The notes under the pieces are model-generated. The model did not search any database, was not told the origin of the DNA, and saw nothing but the letters and a program-made list of their open reading frames with translations. DNA of 44,241 bases from an uncultured Cytophagales bacterium (lineage in GTDB: Bacteria; Bacteroidota; Bacteroidia; Cytophagales; Thermoflexibacteraceae), in contig CALHUI010000023.1 of NCBI GenBank assembly GCA_938039675.1, positions 1-44,241 on the forward strand, in the 5' to 3' direction. Positions within the stretch are counted from its first letter, which is position 1. Every line of letters begins with the position of its first letter. Positions 7,105-15,835 of this stretch are shown one piece after another. Position numbers and translations under genes: made by a program.

Positions 7105-9582
7105 ATGAAAACGCTGAAAAGACTACTACTTGGTTTGTTATTGCTGATTGTAATTGCCGCTGCTGCATTGTATGGATGGCTGTTGAGCACTCACCCCCAA
7201 ATGAGTGGTTCGTTAGACCTTACCGCTTTGCAAGATTCGGTAGAGGTGCAGTTTGATGAGTTTGGCATTCCGCACATTTTTGCCAAAAATGAACCCGATG
7301 CCTACTACGCACTAGGCTACGTTCATGCACAGGAACGGCTGTTTCAAATGGAAATGCTTCGCCGACTGGCAGCAGGCCGTTTGGCTGAAATTCTCGGCCC
7401 CGATTTGGTAGAAACCGACCGATTTTTCCGTACAATTGGTTTGGCAGAGGTTGCCAAGAAAAACGCACAGGCTCATTTTGCTGCTATAGATAAGCCATGG
7501 AAAAAAGCTGCACTTGCCTATCTGCAAGGTGTTAATGATTTTATTGACAAAGGCAGCACGCCGCCGGAGTTTGTATTGCTGGGTATTGAAAAGGAAAATT
7601 ACACGCCTGAAGATTTTTACTTGGTCAATGGCTATATGACTTTCAGTTTTGCGCAGGCTTTCCGTACTGACCCCTTACTGGATAAAATGTATCGCAAACT
7701 GGGCGAAGATTACCTCAAAGATTTTTCCTTGAATTTTGATACGACCGTTACCAAAATCCCTGTTTATTTGCCTGAAAATGAGGCTATTCAGAAGGCTTCG
7801 GAAGCCAATGTTACGAGGTGGTTTCCCTCAGACCTCCCTCAGGTAGAAGCTGCTGACGAGGTGTTGGTGAAGGTTGCGCAGTTGGTTAATCAAATTGACG
7901 ACCGATTCCCCTTATTGCAGGGCAGTAATGGCTGGGTAATAGCGCCTTCCCGCTCCAAAAGCGGCAAGGTAATTTTGGCCAATGATACGCATATTGGCTA
8001 TGCGCAGCCTTCGGTTTGGTTTGAGGCACACATCAACTACCCGGGGCTGAATTTTTACGGCAACTACTTGGCAGGTTTTCCTTTTGCAGTGCTGGGGCAT
8101 TCACCCCATGTGGGCTGGGGGCTGACCATGTTTGAAAATGACGATATCGATTTTTATCGTCTCAAAGCAGTTGGTAATCAGCAAGTTGAGATAGATGGCA
8201 AAGCACAGGACTTGCAGGTGCGCAAGGAAACCATCCGTGTAAAAGGTGGCAACTCCATTGATTTTGAGGTAAAAATAAGCCCCTTTGGTGTCATCCTGAA
8301 CGATGTGCTGAAACCAATCAATGATGGATTAAACTATGTCAGCCAAGTAAATGAAGCCCCTGTGGCTATGTGGTGGACGCTGCACGAGTTCCCGACCAAT
8401 AGTTTGGAAGCGGTTTATATCCTGACCCGTGCCAAAAATTTACAAGAAGCAAGGGTAGGGGCTGCCATGTTAGACGTGCCCGGCTTGAACGTTATGTTCG
8501 GCGATGCAGCAGGCAACATTGCTTGGTGGGCAACAGGCAAACTGCCTAAGCGCAACCCTGCCGTACGCCCCGAGTTTATTTTGGACGGCACAACCCTGCA
8601 ATCGCTGCCGCAGGGGTATCACCCGTTTGAAGAAAATCCGCAAAGTATCAATCCTCCTTCGGGTTTTGTCTATTCTGCCAACAATCAGCCCGATGCCGTA
8701 AAAGGCTATTTGCAGCCCGGCTATTACTTGGCGAATGACCGCGCCGACTATATCACGGCCTATCTGAACGATGACCGAAAATGGAGTGCAGAAGAGATGG
8801 CACAGATGGCGCTCGATGTGAAATCAGGACAGGCTGTGAAAAATATTGCATTGATAGCCGGTGAATTAAAAGGTACGTTGTCGGCTGATGAGCAAAAAGC
8901 ACTCGACCTGTTGAAGGCATGGGACGGCAACCATACCTTAGAAGCAACAGCCCCTGTTATTTATTACAGACTGATGCACCACCTGAACGTTGGCATTTTT
9001 GAAGATGAAATCGGAGTGGAAGACCTGAAAATTCTGGTTTATACGCATGTGTTTTACAGAAGTTTTGCAAAAATTCTTGCCAATGCGGAATCTAAATGGT
9101 GGGATAAGGTCAATACACCCGAAAAAGAAACGCGTTCGCAAATTATTACAGCAGCCTTGAAGCAAGCCGTAGCCGATTTGGTACAACAATTTGGCACTCA
9201 TGATATGACACAATGGCAATGGGGCAAAGTGCATACCATTGAGCACGTGCACCCGATTGGCCGTCGCAAACCATTTGACCGCATTTTCAATGTGGGCCCA
9301 TCGCCTGTGATGGGTGGTAAGGAAGTCATCAACAATATTTCGTTCACTGTAACGGATAGTGGTTTGTATCCTGCCTCGTTTGGGCCTGCCATGCGCCGCG
9401 TAATTGACTTTGCCGAACCCTTGCGTTCCAAAAGCGTGTTGCCTACGGGCGAGTCCGGGCATTTTATGAGCAAGCATTACGACGACCAAGCCGTTATGTA
9501 TAACACCGGACAATACCGTTTTCAGCGAATGGATAAAGCCGATATTGAGGCAAACAGCATTGGCAAATTGCTCTTGTATTAA
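7105..9582 (+). CDS. Penicillin-acylase-family (Ntn) hydrolase
   Basis: An 825-aa protein of the penicillin amidase (S45) family, which cleaves amide bonds in beta-lactams or acyl-homoserine lactones and related acylated amines. It is exported and normally self-processed into alpha and beta chains. An N-terminal hydrophobic segment (LLLGLLLLIVIAAAALYGWLL) serves as signal or anchor. The alpha region has GIPHIFAKNEPDAYYALGYVHAQERLFQMEMLRR. The nucleophile is expected at S274, in QGSNGWVIAPSRSKSGKVILANDTH, which is also the cleavage point. GHSPHVGWGLTMFENDDIDFYRLK and the SANNQPD segment are typical of the beta chain. I use the ATG at 7105 rather than the TTG at 7078. It probably shares a transcript with uppP. 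The true substrate cannot be read from the sequence. Confidence 0.9.
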   Translation: MKTLKRLLLGLLLLIVIAAAALYGWLLSTHPQMSGSLDLTALQDSVEVQFDEFGIPHIFAKNEPDAYYALGYVHAQERLFQMEMLRRLAAGRLAEILGPDLVETDRFFRTIGLAEVAKKNAQAHFAAIDKPWKKAALAYLQGVNDFIDKGSTPPEFVLLGIEKENYTPEDFYLVNGYMTFSFAQAFRTDPLLDKMYRKLGEDYLKDFSLNFDTTVTKIPVYLPENEAIQKASEANVTRWFPSDLPQVEAADEVLVKVAQLVNQIDDRFPLLQGSNGWVIAPSRSKSGKVILANDTHIGYAQPSVWFEAHINYPGLNFYGNYLAGFPFAVLGHSPHVGWGLTMFENDDIDFYRLKAVGNQQVEIDGKAQDLQVRKETIRVKGGNSIDFEVKISPFGVILNDVLKPINDGLNYVSQVNEAPVAMWWTLHEFPTNSLEAVYILTRAKNLQEARVGAAMLDVPGLNVMFGDAAGNIAWWATGKLPKRNPAVRPEFILDGTTLQSLPQGYHPFEENPQSINPPSGFVYSANNQPDAVKGYLQPGYYLANDRADYITAYLNDDRKWSAEEMAQMALDVKSGQAVKNIALIAGELKGTLSADEQKALDLLKAWDGNHTLEATAPVIYYRLMHHLNVGIFEDEIGVEDLKILVYTHVFYRSFAKILANAESKWWDKVNTPEKETRSQIITAALKQAVADLVQQFGTHDMTQWQWGKVHTIEHVHPIGRRKPFDRIFNVGPSPVMGGKEVINNISFTVTDSGLYPASFGPAMRRVIDFAEPLRSKSVLPTGESGHFMSKHYDDQAVMYNTGQYRFQRMDKADIEANSIGKLLLY

Positions 9583-9645
9583 CCGATTAAGAGTCAGCCT
9601 TCTGCGTGGGGCAGATAGTTTTTTACACACTAAACATTTTTCAAT

Positions 9646-10619
9646 ATGCAATACCGCACTTTTGGAAGAACAGGCCGGAAGGTTTCGGAAATTGGCTATG
9701 GCATGTGGGGCATGGCAGGCTGGACAGGCTCCGACGACACGGAAAGCACTGCTTCATTAGACTTGTCCGTAGAATTGGGCTGTAATTTTTTTGATACCGC
9801 ATGGGCATATGGCAACGGAAAAAGCGAGCAACTGCTCGGTGAATTGGTACGCCGCCATCCCGACAAAAAAATTTATGTAGCCTCTAAAATTCCCGCTAAA
9901 AATTTTATATGGCCGGCAAAGCCGGAATATTGTCTGGAAGATTGCTACCCCGCTTCGCACATTGTGGAGTACACCGAGCGCAGCCTGAAAAATCCGGGCA
10001 TGGAGCCCATAGACTTGATGCAGTTTCACGTGTGGGATGATGGCTGGGCAGACCGCCACGAGTGGAAAGAGGCTGTACTCAAATTGCAAAAAGAAGGCAA
10101 GATTGACCGCATGGGCAATCAGTGTAAACCGCTGGGAGCCTGAAAATTGCCTCAAAGCAATTGATAACAGGCCTGATTGATGCCATTCAGGTAATTTACA
10201 ATATTTTTAACCAAGCTCCCGAGGATAAACTGTTTCCTGTCGCTTTGGAAAAGAATATTGCCATTATTGCCCGTGTGCCTTTTGATGAAGGCAGCCTGAC
10301 GGGCACATTTACCATGGAAACCACTTTTCCGCTCGGCGATTGGCGAAGTACTTATTTTGTACCCGAAAATCTGAAAAATACGGTTGAGCGGATAGAAAAA
10401 TTAAAACCACTTGTACCGCAAGGACAAATAATGGCTGAAATGGCTCTTGAATTTATTCTGCATCATCCGGCTGTCAGCACGGTTATTCCGGGTATGCGCA
10501 AAGAAAAACACGTTCGCCAAAATATTGCGGTCAGTACAGGTCGGCCAATGAGTCAGGAACTGTTGGCAGCGCTCCGTCTTCATCGCTGGGACAGAACGCC
10601 TACGAGTTGGTCGCAATAG
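9646..10619 (+). pseudogene. Aldo/keto reductase broken by two +1 frameshifts
   Basis: Originally about 324 aa, an NADPH-type aldo/keto reductase. The first frame gives the N-terminus (MQYRTFGRTGRKVSEIG) and the catalytic tetrad D50, Y55, K81 and H128 (NFFDTAWAYG, ASKIPAK, LMQFHVWDD). Near 10117 one extra base (GGC-A-ATC) shifts into a second frame that reads GISVNRWEPENCLKAI. Near 10165 another extra base shifts to a third frame reading ETGLIDAIQVIYNIFNQAPEDKLFP, which runs to the normal C-terminus (MALEFILHHPAVSTVIPGMRKEKHVRQN). Removing the two bases restores one continuous family-length protein. The two lesions lie 48 bp apart. If the sequence is correct the gene is dead; otherwise these are assembly errors. 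It follows the acylase gene after 63 bp. Confidence 0.88.
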
Positions 10620-10641
10620 GCAGGATTTTGGAATTATTTTG

Positions 10642-10676
10642 AAACCCGACAAGTTTTAAAACCTGTTAGGTTTTTT
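10642..10676. terminator. Weak hairpin terminator between convergent genes
   Basis: AAACCCGACAAGTTTT (10642-10657) can fold on AAAACCTGTTAGGTTT (10658-10673) with two mismatches and one wobble, followed by further T residues. It lies between the reductase remnant and the convergent outer-membrane gene. Confidence 0.45.
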
Positions 10677-10677
10677 A

Positions 10678-12249
10678 TCAGATAGAAAAACCTGCGGTTA
10701 CGGTCAAGCCGATGCGGCTGCTGCTCATGTTTACCGTCGGCTCGTTTTGCGGCAATCGGTAGATGCGGTAACGGCTGTCAAAAAAACTCGTAATAACGGC
10801 TGCATCTAAGAAGAAATTTTCTTTGCGCAAACCTCCGCCAAACGTAATAAAACTGCGGCTTAGGTTATCGTTGGCATCCTGCATAGGGTTTTGGTAGCGT
10901 GCATACCCCCCGCGAAGGCGATAGTTGCCAAAACGGGCTTCTCCGCCGAACCGCATATTAACCGCACTTCGGTAAATGGATGAAATAGTAGCATTATCAC
11001 CCGCAAAGGAGAAATTCGGGTCGGGGTTAGAAAACCGCGCGCTGCTGTAATCCACCAATTCAACATCGGCCGTGATAAAGCCCTGCTTGCCCAAAATAAA
11101 CGCTGCGCCGCCATTGATACGCATAGGAGTACGCATAGTATAGCGCGACTCAATCATATCGGTACGGGCGCGCTCGTTGGAAAGCACCCTGATAATCGGC
11201 TGGCCATTCCGAAATTCGGTAAATGGATAGTTGTTATACAATACGGCAAGTTGTGCCTCATAACTATCAGTAATGCGGTAAACGGTAGGTGTTGTAACCG
11301 ATGCTCCGATGCGGAAAAAATCAGTCGGGCGCAAAATGACACCTATATTAGCATTAATACCTGTTCCGGTTTGGCGGTTTTTTTCGGTCAATTCCAGATT
11401 GTTCAGCGGCAGGCGCTGGCCTCCGGGCAGCGGTGCGGTGCTATTGATGACAGTTTCAGTATAGACTTTGTCTTGCGAATAGCGTAGCGTAGCAATGCCA
11501 AGGCCTGCTCCCAGATAAAATTTATCTTTGATATTCAAGCCATAAGCCAAGTTCCACTGGCTTTGCGCACCGCTTCTGTTGATATTTTCTGCTTGTATGG
11601 TAGGAGCCAGCGGAACAAACGACTCGTAAGAGTTACGGGTGGTATTGTCGCCAAAGAAAGGGTTAATCAGATAGGTGGCATAAGCCAGCCCTTCGAGGCT
11701 GAAAATACCGTTTCGCAATTCGTCGTCTAAGTCGCTCCAAGGTACGCGACCATCGGTGCGGTCTAAGAAATAGTCCACAATAGAATTGCGGTTATTGGTA
11801 CCGCGGTAGTCAATCAGTTCCTGAAAATCGTTGTTGCGCGTCATGGTGATGGCAAAAGTGCTGCCCCGCACGGTACTTTCTGCCCCCTTGTCCGAAGAGA
11901 AATGCAAACCTAAGTGATTGAGGTTCAGGTTAAAATTGCCCGCACTTATTGTTTCGCCCAAAAACGAACTGCGCGTATTGGCGGTGTTTCCCGCAAAACT
12001 GAAAGTCATTTCCGACTTTCGGAGCATCCCTAATCCTGCCGGATTGACAAAGGCAGACGAAACATCGCCGCCGAGTGCTGTATTGGCACCTGCAATGCCC
12101 TGAAAACGCGCCGTGCCGCCAAATCGGGTTTGTGAAAAACGGAGCGCATCGTTATAGTAGCCCAAAGAGCCGGGAGCAACGTTTTGTGCAGTTGCTGCGT
12201 TTATCATAAGCGCAAAGCCTCCCGCAAAAATTATGGATTTGATTCGCAT
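10678..12249 (-). CDS. OmpP1/FadL-like outer-membrane transport protein
   Basis: A 523-aa outer-membrane beta-barrel protein related to the OmpP1/FadL/TodX hydrophobic-compound transporters. A signal peptide is clear (MRIKSIIFAGGFALMINAATAQ). The mature N-terminus contains RFGGTARFQGIAGANTALGGDVSSAFVNPAGLGMLRKSEMTFSF, the plug-like start seen throughout the Bacteroidota members of this family. The rest is alternating aromatic strand segments (NLAYGLNIKDKFYLGAGLGIATLRYSQ, ANIGVILRPTDFFRIGASVTTPTVYR, RFGGEARFGNYRLRGGYARYQNPM) and ends in an aromatic-poor TVTAGFSI. The ligand is unknown. It is a single gene, divergent from lpdA, and its stop lies directly after the weak hairpin. Confidence 0.82.
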   Translation of the reverse strand: MRIKSIIFAGGFALMINAATAQNVAPGSLGYYNDALRFSQTRFGGTARFQGIAGANTALGGDVSSAFVNPAGLGMLRKSEMTFSFAGNTANTRSSFLGETISAGNFNLNLNHLGLHFSSDKGAESTVRGSTFAITMTRNNDFQELIDYRGTNNRNSIVDYFLDRTDGRVPWSDLDDELRNGIFSLEGLAYATYLINPFFGDNTTRNSYESFVPLAPTIQAENINRSGAQSQWNLAYGLNIKDKFYLGAGLGIATLRYSQDKVYTETVINSTAPLPGGQRLPLNNLELTEKNRQTGTGINANIGVILRPTDFFRIGASVTTPTVYRITDSYEAQLAVLYNNYPFTEFRNGQPIIRVLSNERARTDMIESRYTMRTPMRINGGAAFILGKQGFITADVELVDYSSARFSNPDPNFSFAGDNATISSIYRSAVNMRFGGEARFGNYRLRGGYARYQNPMQDANDNLSRSFITFGGGLRKENFFLDAAVITSFFDSRYRIYRLPQNEPTVNMSSSRIGLTVTAGFSI

Positions 12250-12351
12250 AAGTCGGTTTGAAATAATTTTTTACTGCAATTTAATAGATTAACGCAATTT
12301 TGACTTTTGGGGTTAAATTTACCTGCTTCTGTAAAATCTCACATTTAGGCT

Positions 12352-12359
12352 TATTTTTG
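12352..12359 (+). promoter_or_regulatory. Candidate -7 element of lpdA
   Basis: TATTTTTG matches the Bacteroidota -7 consensus TAnnTTTG and ends 33 bp before the lpdA ATG. No convincing -33 TTTG is seen 19-20 nt upstream, so this is only half a promoter. Confidence 0.35.
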
Positions 12360-12392
12360 CACAAGCGTTTAAACATCCATTTTCTAAACGAT

Positions 12393-13790
12393 ATGTCTTC
12401 CACAAAATATGATGTAATTGTGATTGGCAGTGGCCCCGGGGGCTATGTAGCTGCTATTCGCGCCTCTCAATTAGGGATGAAAGTAGCCGTAGTTGAGAAA
12501 GAGGAACTGGGCGGTATTTGCCTCAATTGGGGTTGTATCCCTACCAAAGCCCTGCTGAAAAGTGCTCAGGTTTTTGAATATATCCAACATGCAAAAGACT
12601 ACGGAATTGAGGTGAAAGATTATGCAGTCAATTTTGACGGCATGATTAAACGCAGCCGTAGCGTTGCAGGCGGCATGAGTAAAGGTATTGAATTTCTCTT
12701 TCGCAAGAATAATATTACCAAACTGATGGGTTTTGGCAAAGTAAAGCCCAGCAAAAAAGTGGAAGTAACTGTTGCTGACGGCTCAAAAACCGAGTACAGC
12801 GCCGAGCATATTATCTTGGCAACAGGCGGACGCAGCCGCGAATTGCCCGGTATTGCAATTGATAACGAAAAAATCATCGGCTACCGCAAAGCAATGGCAA
12901 TGGAAAAGCAGCCTAAGAGCATGGTCATCATCGGCTCGGGTGCTATTGGAGTAGAGTTTGCTTATTTCTACAACACCATTGGCACAAAAGTTACCATTGT
13001 AGAATATATGCCCAACATCGTGCCTTTGGAAGATGAGGAAATTTCCAAACACTTGGAAAAAACTTTCAAAAAAGCCGGTATGACGATTATGACCTCTTCA
13101 TCGGTTGAGTCGGTAGACACATCGGGCGAAGGTTGTAAGGTAAAAGTGAAAACCGCAAACGGCTACGAAGAAATTCAATGCGACGTGGTGCTTTCTGCGG
13201 CCGGTATTACAACCAACCTCGAGGGCATCGGTTTGGAAGAAGTAGGCATTGCTTACGACAAAGGCAAAGTGCTGGTAGATGAGTTCTATCGCACCAACAT
13301 TCCCGGCTACTATGCTATTGGCGATATCGTAAAAGGCCCTGCATTAGCACATGTAGCTTCTGCCGAAGGCATTATTTGCGTGGAGAAAATTGCAGGACAT
13401 CATCCCGAGCCATTGAATTATGGCAATATCCCCGGCTGTACTTATTGCAGTCCCGAAATTGCTTCTGTTGGTATGACCGAAAAAGCAGCTCGCGAAGCAG
13501 GTTATGAAATCAAAGTAGGTAAATTTCCGTTTACGGCATCGGGTAAAGCTAGCGCCGCCGGAGCAAAAGAGGGCTTTGTAAAGGTGATATTTGATGCCAA
13601 ATACGGCGAGTGGTTAGGTTGTCATATGATTGGTGCAAATGTTACTGAAATGATTGCCGAAGCAGTTGTGGCGCGTAAATTGGAAACCACAGGCCACGAA
13701 ATCATCAAAGCTGTTCACCCGCACCCGACTATGTCCGAAGCCATCATGGAAGCTACTGCGGCCGCTTACGGCGAAGTGATTCATATTTAG
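12393..13790 (+). CDS. lpdA: Dihydrolipoyl dehydrogenase (E3)
   Basis: A 465-aa flavoprotein that reoxidises dihydrolipoamide in the 2-oxo-acid dehydrogenase complexes or the glycine cleavage system, passing electrons to NAD. The FAD-binding VIGSGPGGYVAAIRASQLG lies at residues 10-28. The redox-active disulfide is C43 and C48 (GGICLNWGCIPTKALL). The NAD-binding motif is GSGAIGVEFAYFYNTIG, and the C-terminal catalytic His-Glu pair lies in HPHPTMSEAIMEA. Length is normal for the family. The frame is open back to 12300, but the ATG at 12393 begins directly at the conserved MSSTKYDVIVIG. No E1 or E2 gene is adjacent, so the gene stands alone, with its own terminator. Confidence 0.97.
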   Translation: MSSTKYDVIVIGSGPGGYVAAIRASQLGMKVAVVEKEELGGICLNWGCIPTKALLKSAQVFEYIQHAKDYGIEVKDYAVNFDGMIKRSRSVAGGMSKGIEFLFRKNNITKLMGFGKVKPSKKVEVTVADGSKTEYSAEHIILATGGRSRELPGIAIDNEKIIGYRKAMAMEKQPKSMVIIGSGAIGVEFAYFYNTIGTKVTIVEYMPNIVPLEDEEISKHLEKTFKKAGMTIMTSSSVESVDTSGEGCKVKVKTANGYEEIQCDVVLSAAGITTNLEGIGLEEVGIAYDKGKVLVDEFYRTNIPGYYAIGDIVKGPALAHVASAEGIICVEKIAGHHPEPLNYGNIPGCTYCSPEIASVGMTEKAAREAGYEIKVGKFPFTASGKASAAGAKEGFVKVIFDAKYGEWLGCHMIGANVTEMIAEAVVARKLETTGHEIIKAVHPHPTMSEAIMEATAAAYGEVIHI

Positions 13791-13820
13791 GTTAGGTAGT
13801 TCATTAGCATTATTAGGGAG

Positions 13821-13849
13821 AGGTCTTGTACTGCGGTGCAAGGCCTTTT
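13821..13849 (+). terminator. Intrinsic terminator of lpdA
   Basis: GGTCTTGTAC (13822-13831) and GTGCAAGGCC (13836-13845) form ten pairs, two of them G-U, around a TGCG tetraloop, followed by TTTT. It lies 31 bp after the lpdA stop. Confidence 0.8.
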
Positions 13850-13878
13850 CTGTTGTCGCTATTGGTTTGAACGCACAA

Positions 13879-14679
13879 TCAGCGCAGGATAGACCGCAAA
13901 TGACTGCGGTATTGCTCATAATCATCCAAGTTGTGGTGCTTACCGCCTTCTATGACGATAAATTCATCACCTTTTTTGAGCATATTTTGCAATTTGACGG
14001 TGGAAGCAAAGGGCAACAGTTCATCGGCCGTACCGTGGAAAATAGTAACAGGACACTTTACCTCGGGCAGTAAGCGATAAGTCGGGAACTCATAGCGCAG
14101 CAGGCTGCCATAAGGAAAAATAGGTGCATAGGTTTTTGCCACATCTTCCAAACTGTAATAAGGTGTTTCCAAAATCAGGCGTGCCGCATTGTGGCGGGCA
14201 GCCGCATACGTCGCCAAACCTGTCCCCAACGAGCGGCCATAAATAATAATTTGGCTGCTATTGTATTTTTTATTGGCAAATTGATAAACTAAATCCGTAT
14301 CACTGCGCATATTATCTGCTGTCGGTTTGCCTGTACTTTTGCCGTAGCTCCTGTAATCCCAAACCATGAAGTCATATCCCGACCCAAGAAAAATTTTATT
14401 GTACTTTCCCCAGCGTTGCAGATTGTCCGCATTGCCGTGGAAGTATAGCACAAGGCCTTTTGACGGTTGCTGTCGGCTTCTGAAATACAGCAAATTAAGT
14501 TGTTCTCCATCAGGAGTAAAGAGTATGTATTCATCAAAAGCAGCGTCAAACCGGAATTGGTAATTTTTGGCTAATTCAATAGGGTGAAATATCGCATAAG
14601 ACTGCCCGAAATAGATAACAGTCATCAGCAAAAGATAGAATGCAACTAATATTCCGATGACGCGAAGGATGATTTTCAT
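13879..14679 (-). CDS. Membrane-anchored alpha/beta hydrolase (BEM46-like)
   Basis: A 266-aa alpha/beta-hydrolase-fold protein with an N-terminal hydrophobic segment (residues 5-24), so probably anchored in the inner membrane. The oxyanion region is YFHGNADNLQRWG. The nucleophile elbow is GRSLG with S150, and the acid and base are likely D219 (HGTADELLPF) and H247 or H248 (GGKHHNLDDY). VWDYRSYGKSTGKPT is typical of the BEM46/YfhR-type S33-like group. Substrates of this group are poorly defined, and nothing in the sequence singles one out. It ends a minus-strand operon, three bases after the binding-protein gene. Confidence 0.85.
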   Translation of the reverse strand: MKIILRVIGILVAFYLLLMTVIYFGQSYAIFHPIELAKNYQFRFDAAFDEYILFTPDGEQLNLLYFRSRQQPSKGLVLYFHGNADNLQRWGKYNKIFLGSGYDFMVWDYRSYGKSTGKPTADNMRSDTDLVYQFANKKYNSSQIIIYGRSLGTGLATYAAARHNAARLILETPYYSLEDVAKTYAPIFPYGSLLRYEFPTYRLLPEVKCPVTIFHGTADELLPFASTVKLQNMLKKGDEFIVIEGGKHHNLDDYEQYRSHLRSILR

Positions 14680-14682
14680 GCC

Positions 14683-15828
14683 TTATTGTAGCTGCTGAAA
14701 GTAAATAAATGAATGGTCAGGTGCAATTTCAGGATGAAAAATGGCAATTAAATCAGCCAGTACAAGGTCGGGTCTTGCGCTACCCGATTCCCAATAGTCA
14801 TTGCCGCCGCCCGACAATTGCCTTTTGTTGTTATTGAAAACTTTGCCCGTTTGTACGGCTTTTAGCAGTCCAAACCGCGTGTCAGTTTTCCGAATCATAT
14901 CGAGCGATTCCATACTGCCGGGGTTAATCCAATAGTCGGCCGTTTGAATGCGGGAAAATGCTGCTTCCAAGCTCAACGGCAGGCTGCCTGTTTGTGCTTC
15001 TTCTTGCCATGGGTAATCTGCTCCGGCATCTTTCAGCAAATGAGCCATAAAGCTGTTGCCGCCCGGCATATACCACGTATTGTTGTAGGGTATATTGACA
15101 AATACAGTAGGCTTTCGTATATTTTGACTAACTTTTAGTTTGAGTTGTTGATAGTTTTGCTCAACTTGATTGAAAATACTGTCTGCTTCATTGCTTTTGT
15201 TGCAAAGCAGGCCGACCACTTTAATCCACTCTGCTTTACCCAGTGGGGTGTGTTCTAAAAAATCGGCATTAATGATAACTTTTATGTCGGTGCGCTGTAA
15301 TAATGAAAATTTGTCTATATCACTGGCACCTATATACAACATAACAATATCGGGTTTGAGTTGGTTTAGCAATTCCACATTCGGTTGGTTACCCGAACCC
15401 AGCTCTAGAATATTGCCTGCTGCAACAGCCTGCCGCAACGATTGGCTATACAGGTAGGAAGTGCCTGCAAAACCCTTGATAATATTTTGACAATTAATAA
15501 GTTCAAACAGATGTGTATAAGTAGTGCTATATAGAGCCGCACTTTCAATCGGAATAGCTATCGGTTGGCAGTTGTCGGGTATGTTTGGTTGGGGCAATGT
15601 TTTGGGATAGAGAGCGTACCGCAATTCGTTGCCTTCAAAAGGAGTAACGGTCAGAATCGTATAATCTTTTTGCGGTTCTATGCTGAAAAATTTGGAGTAT
15701 TTAACAGTATTGGCTGATTTTGTTGTTGCAGATGTTTCTGCCGCTTGTTGAGAATCGAATTGACAGCCTGCGATAAGAAGAGTTATGAGCAGCCAAGCGC
15801 AGCAAAAAAAGTTAGTGAATGGTTTCAT
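14683..15828 (-). CDS. Lipoprotein ABC-type metal-chelate/cobalamin binding protein
   Basis: A 381-aa lipoprotein of the class III (TroA/BtuF/FepB-like) periplasmic binding superfamily. The signal ends in a lipobox LLIAGC with the modified Cys at C22. The first lobe has NILELGSGNQPNVELLNQLKPDIVMLYIG, the standard 'pDlvi' turn of this family, then the rigid helix and a second lobe with KPTVFVNIPYNNTWYMPGGNSFMAHLLKDAGADYPW. Members capture siderophore-iron complexes, haem or vitamin B12 for an ABC importer. No permease or ATPase gene is present nearby, so it must use a system encoded elsewhere. It lies between the alpha/beta hydrolase (3-bp gap) and the flavoprotein (7-bp gap), so the three are probably co-transcribed. 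Confidence 0.87.
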   Translation of the reverse strand: MKPFTNFFCCAWLLITLLIAGCQFDSQQAAETSATTKSANTVKYSKFFSIEPQKDYTILTVTPFEGNELRYALYPKTLPQPNIPDNCQPIAIPIESAALYSTTYTHLFELINCQNIIKGFAGTSYLYSQSLRQAVAAGNILELGSGNQPNVELLNQLKPDIVMLYIGASDIDKFSLLQRTDIKVIINADFLEHTPLGKAEWIKVVGLLCNKSNEADSIFNQVEQNYQQLKLKVSQNIRKPTVFVNIPYNNTWYMPGGNSFMAHLLKDAGADYPWQEEAQTGSLPLSLEAAFSRIQTADYWINPGSMESLDMIRKTDTRFGLLKAVQTGKVFNNNKRQLSGGGNDYWESGSARPDLVLADLIAIFHPEIAPDHSFIYFQQLQ

Positions 15829-15835
15829 ACAATGT

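Noticed and set aside
8938-9651. 237-aa open frame opposite the acylase gene
   Set aside because: It is fully antisense to a conserved enzyme, Cys- and His-rich in an unstructured way, with no family resemblance.
10111-10170. Programmed frameshifting in the aldo/keto reductase
   Set aside because: Two separate shifts would be needed 48 bp apart, neither at a slippery heptamer with a downstream structure, and the family is not known for it.
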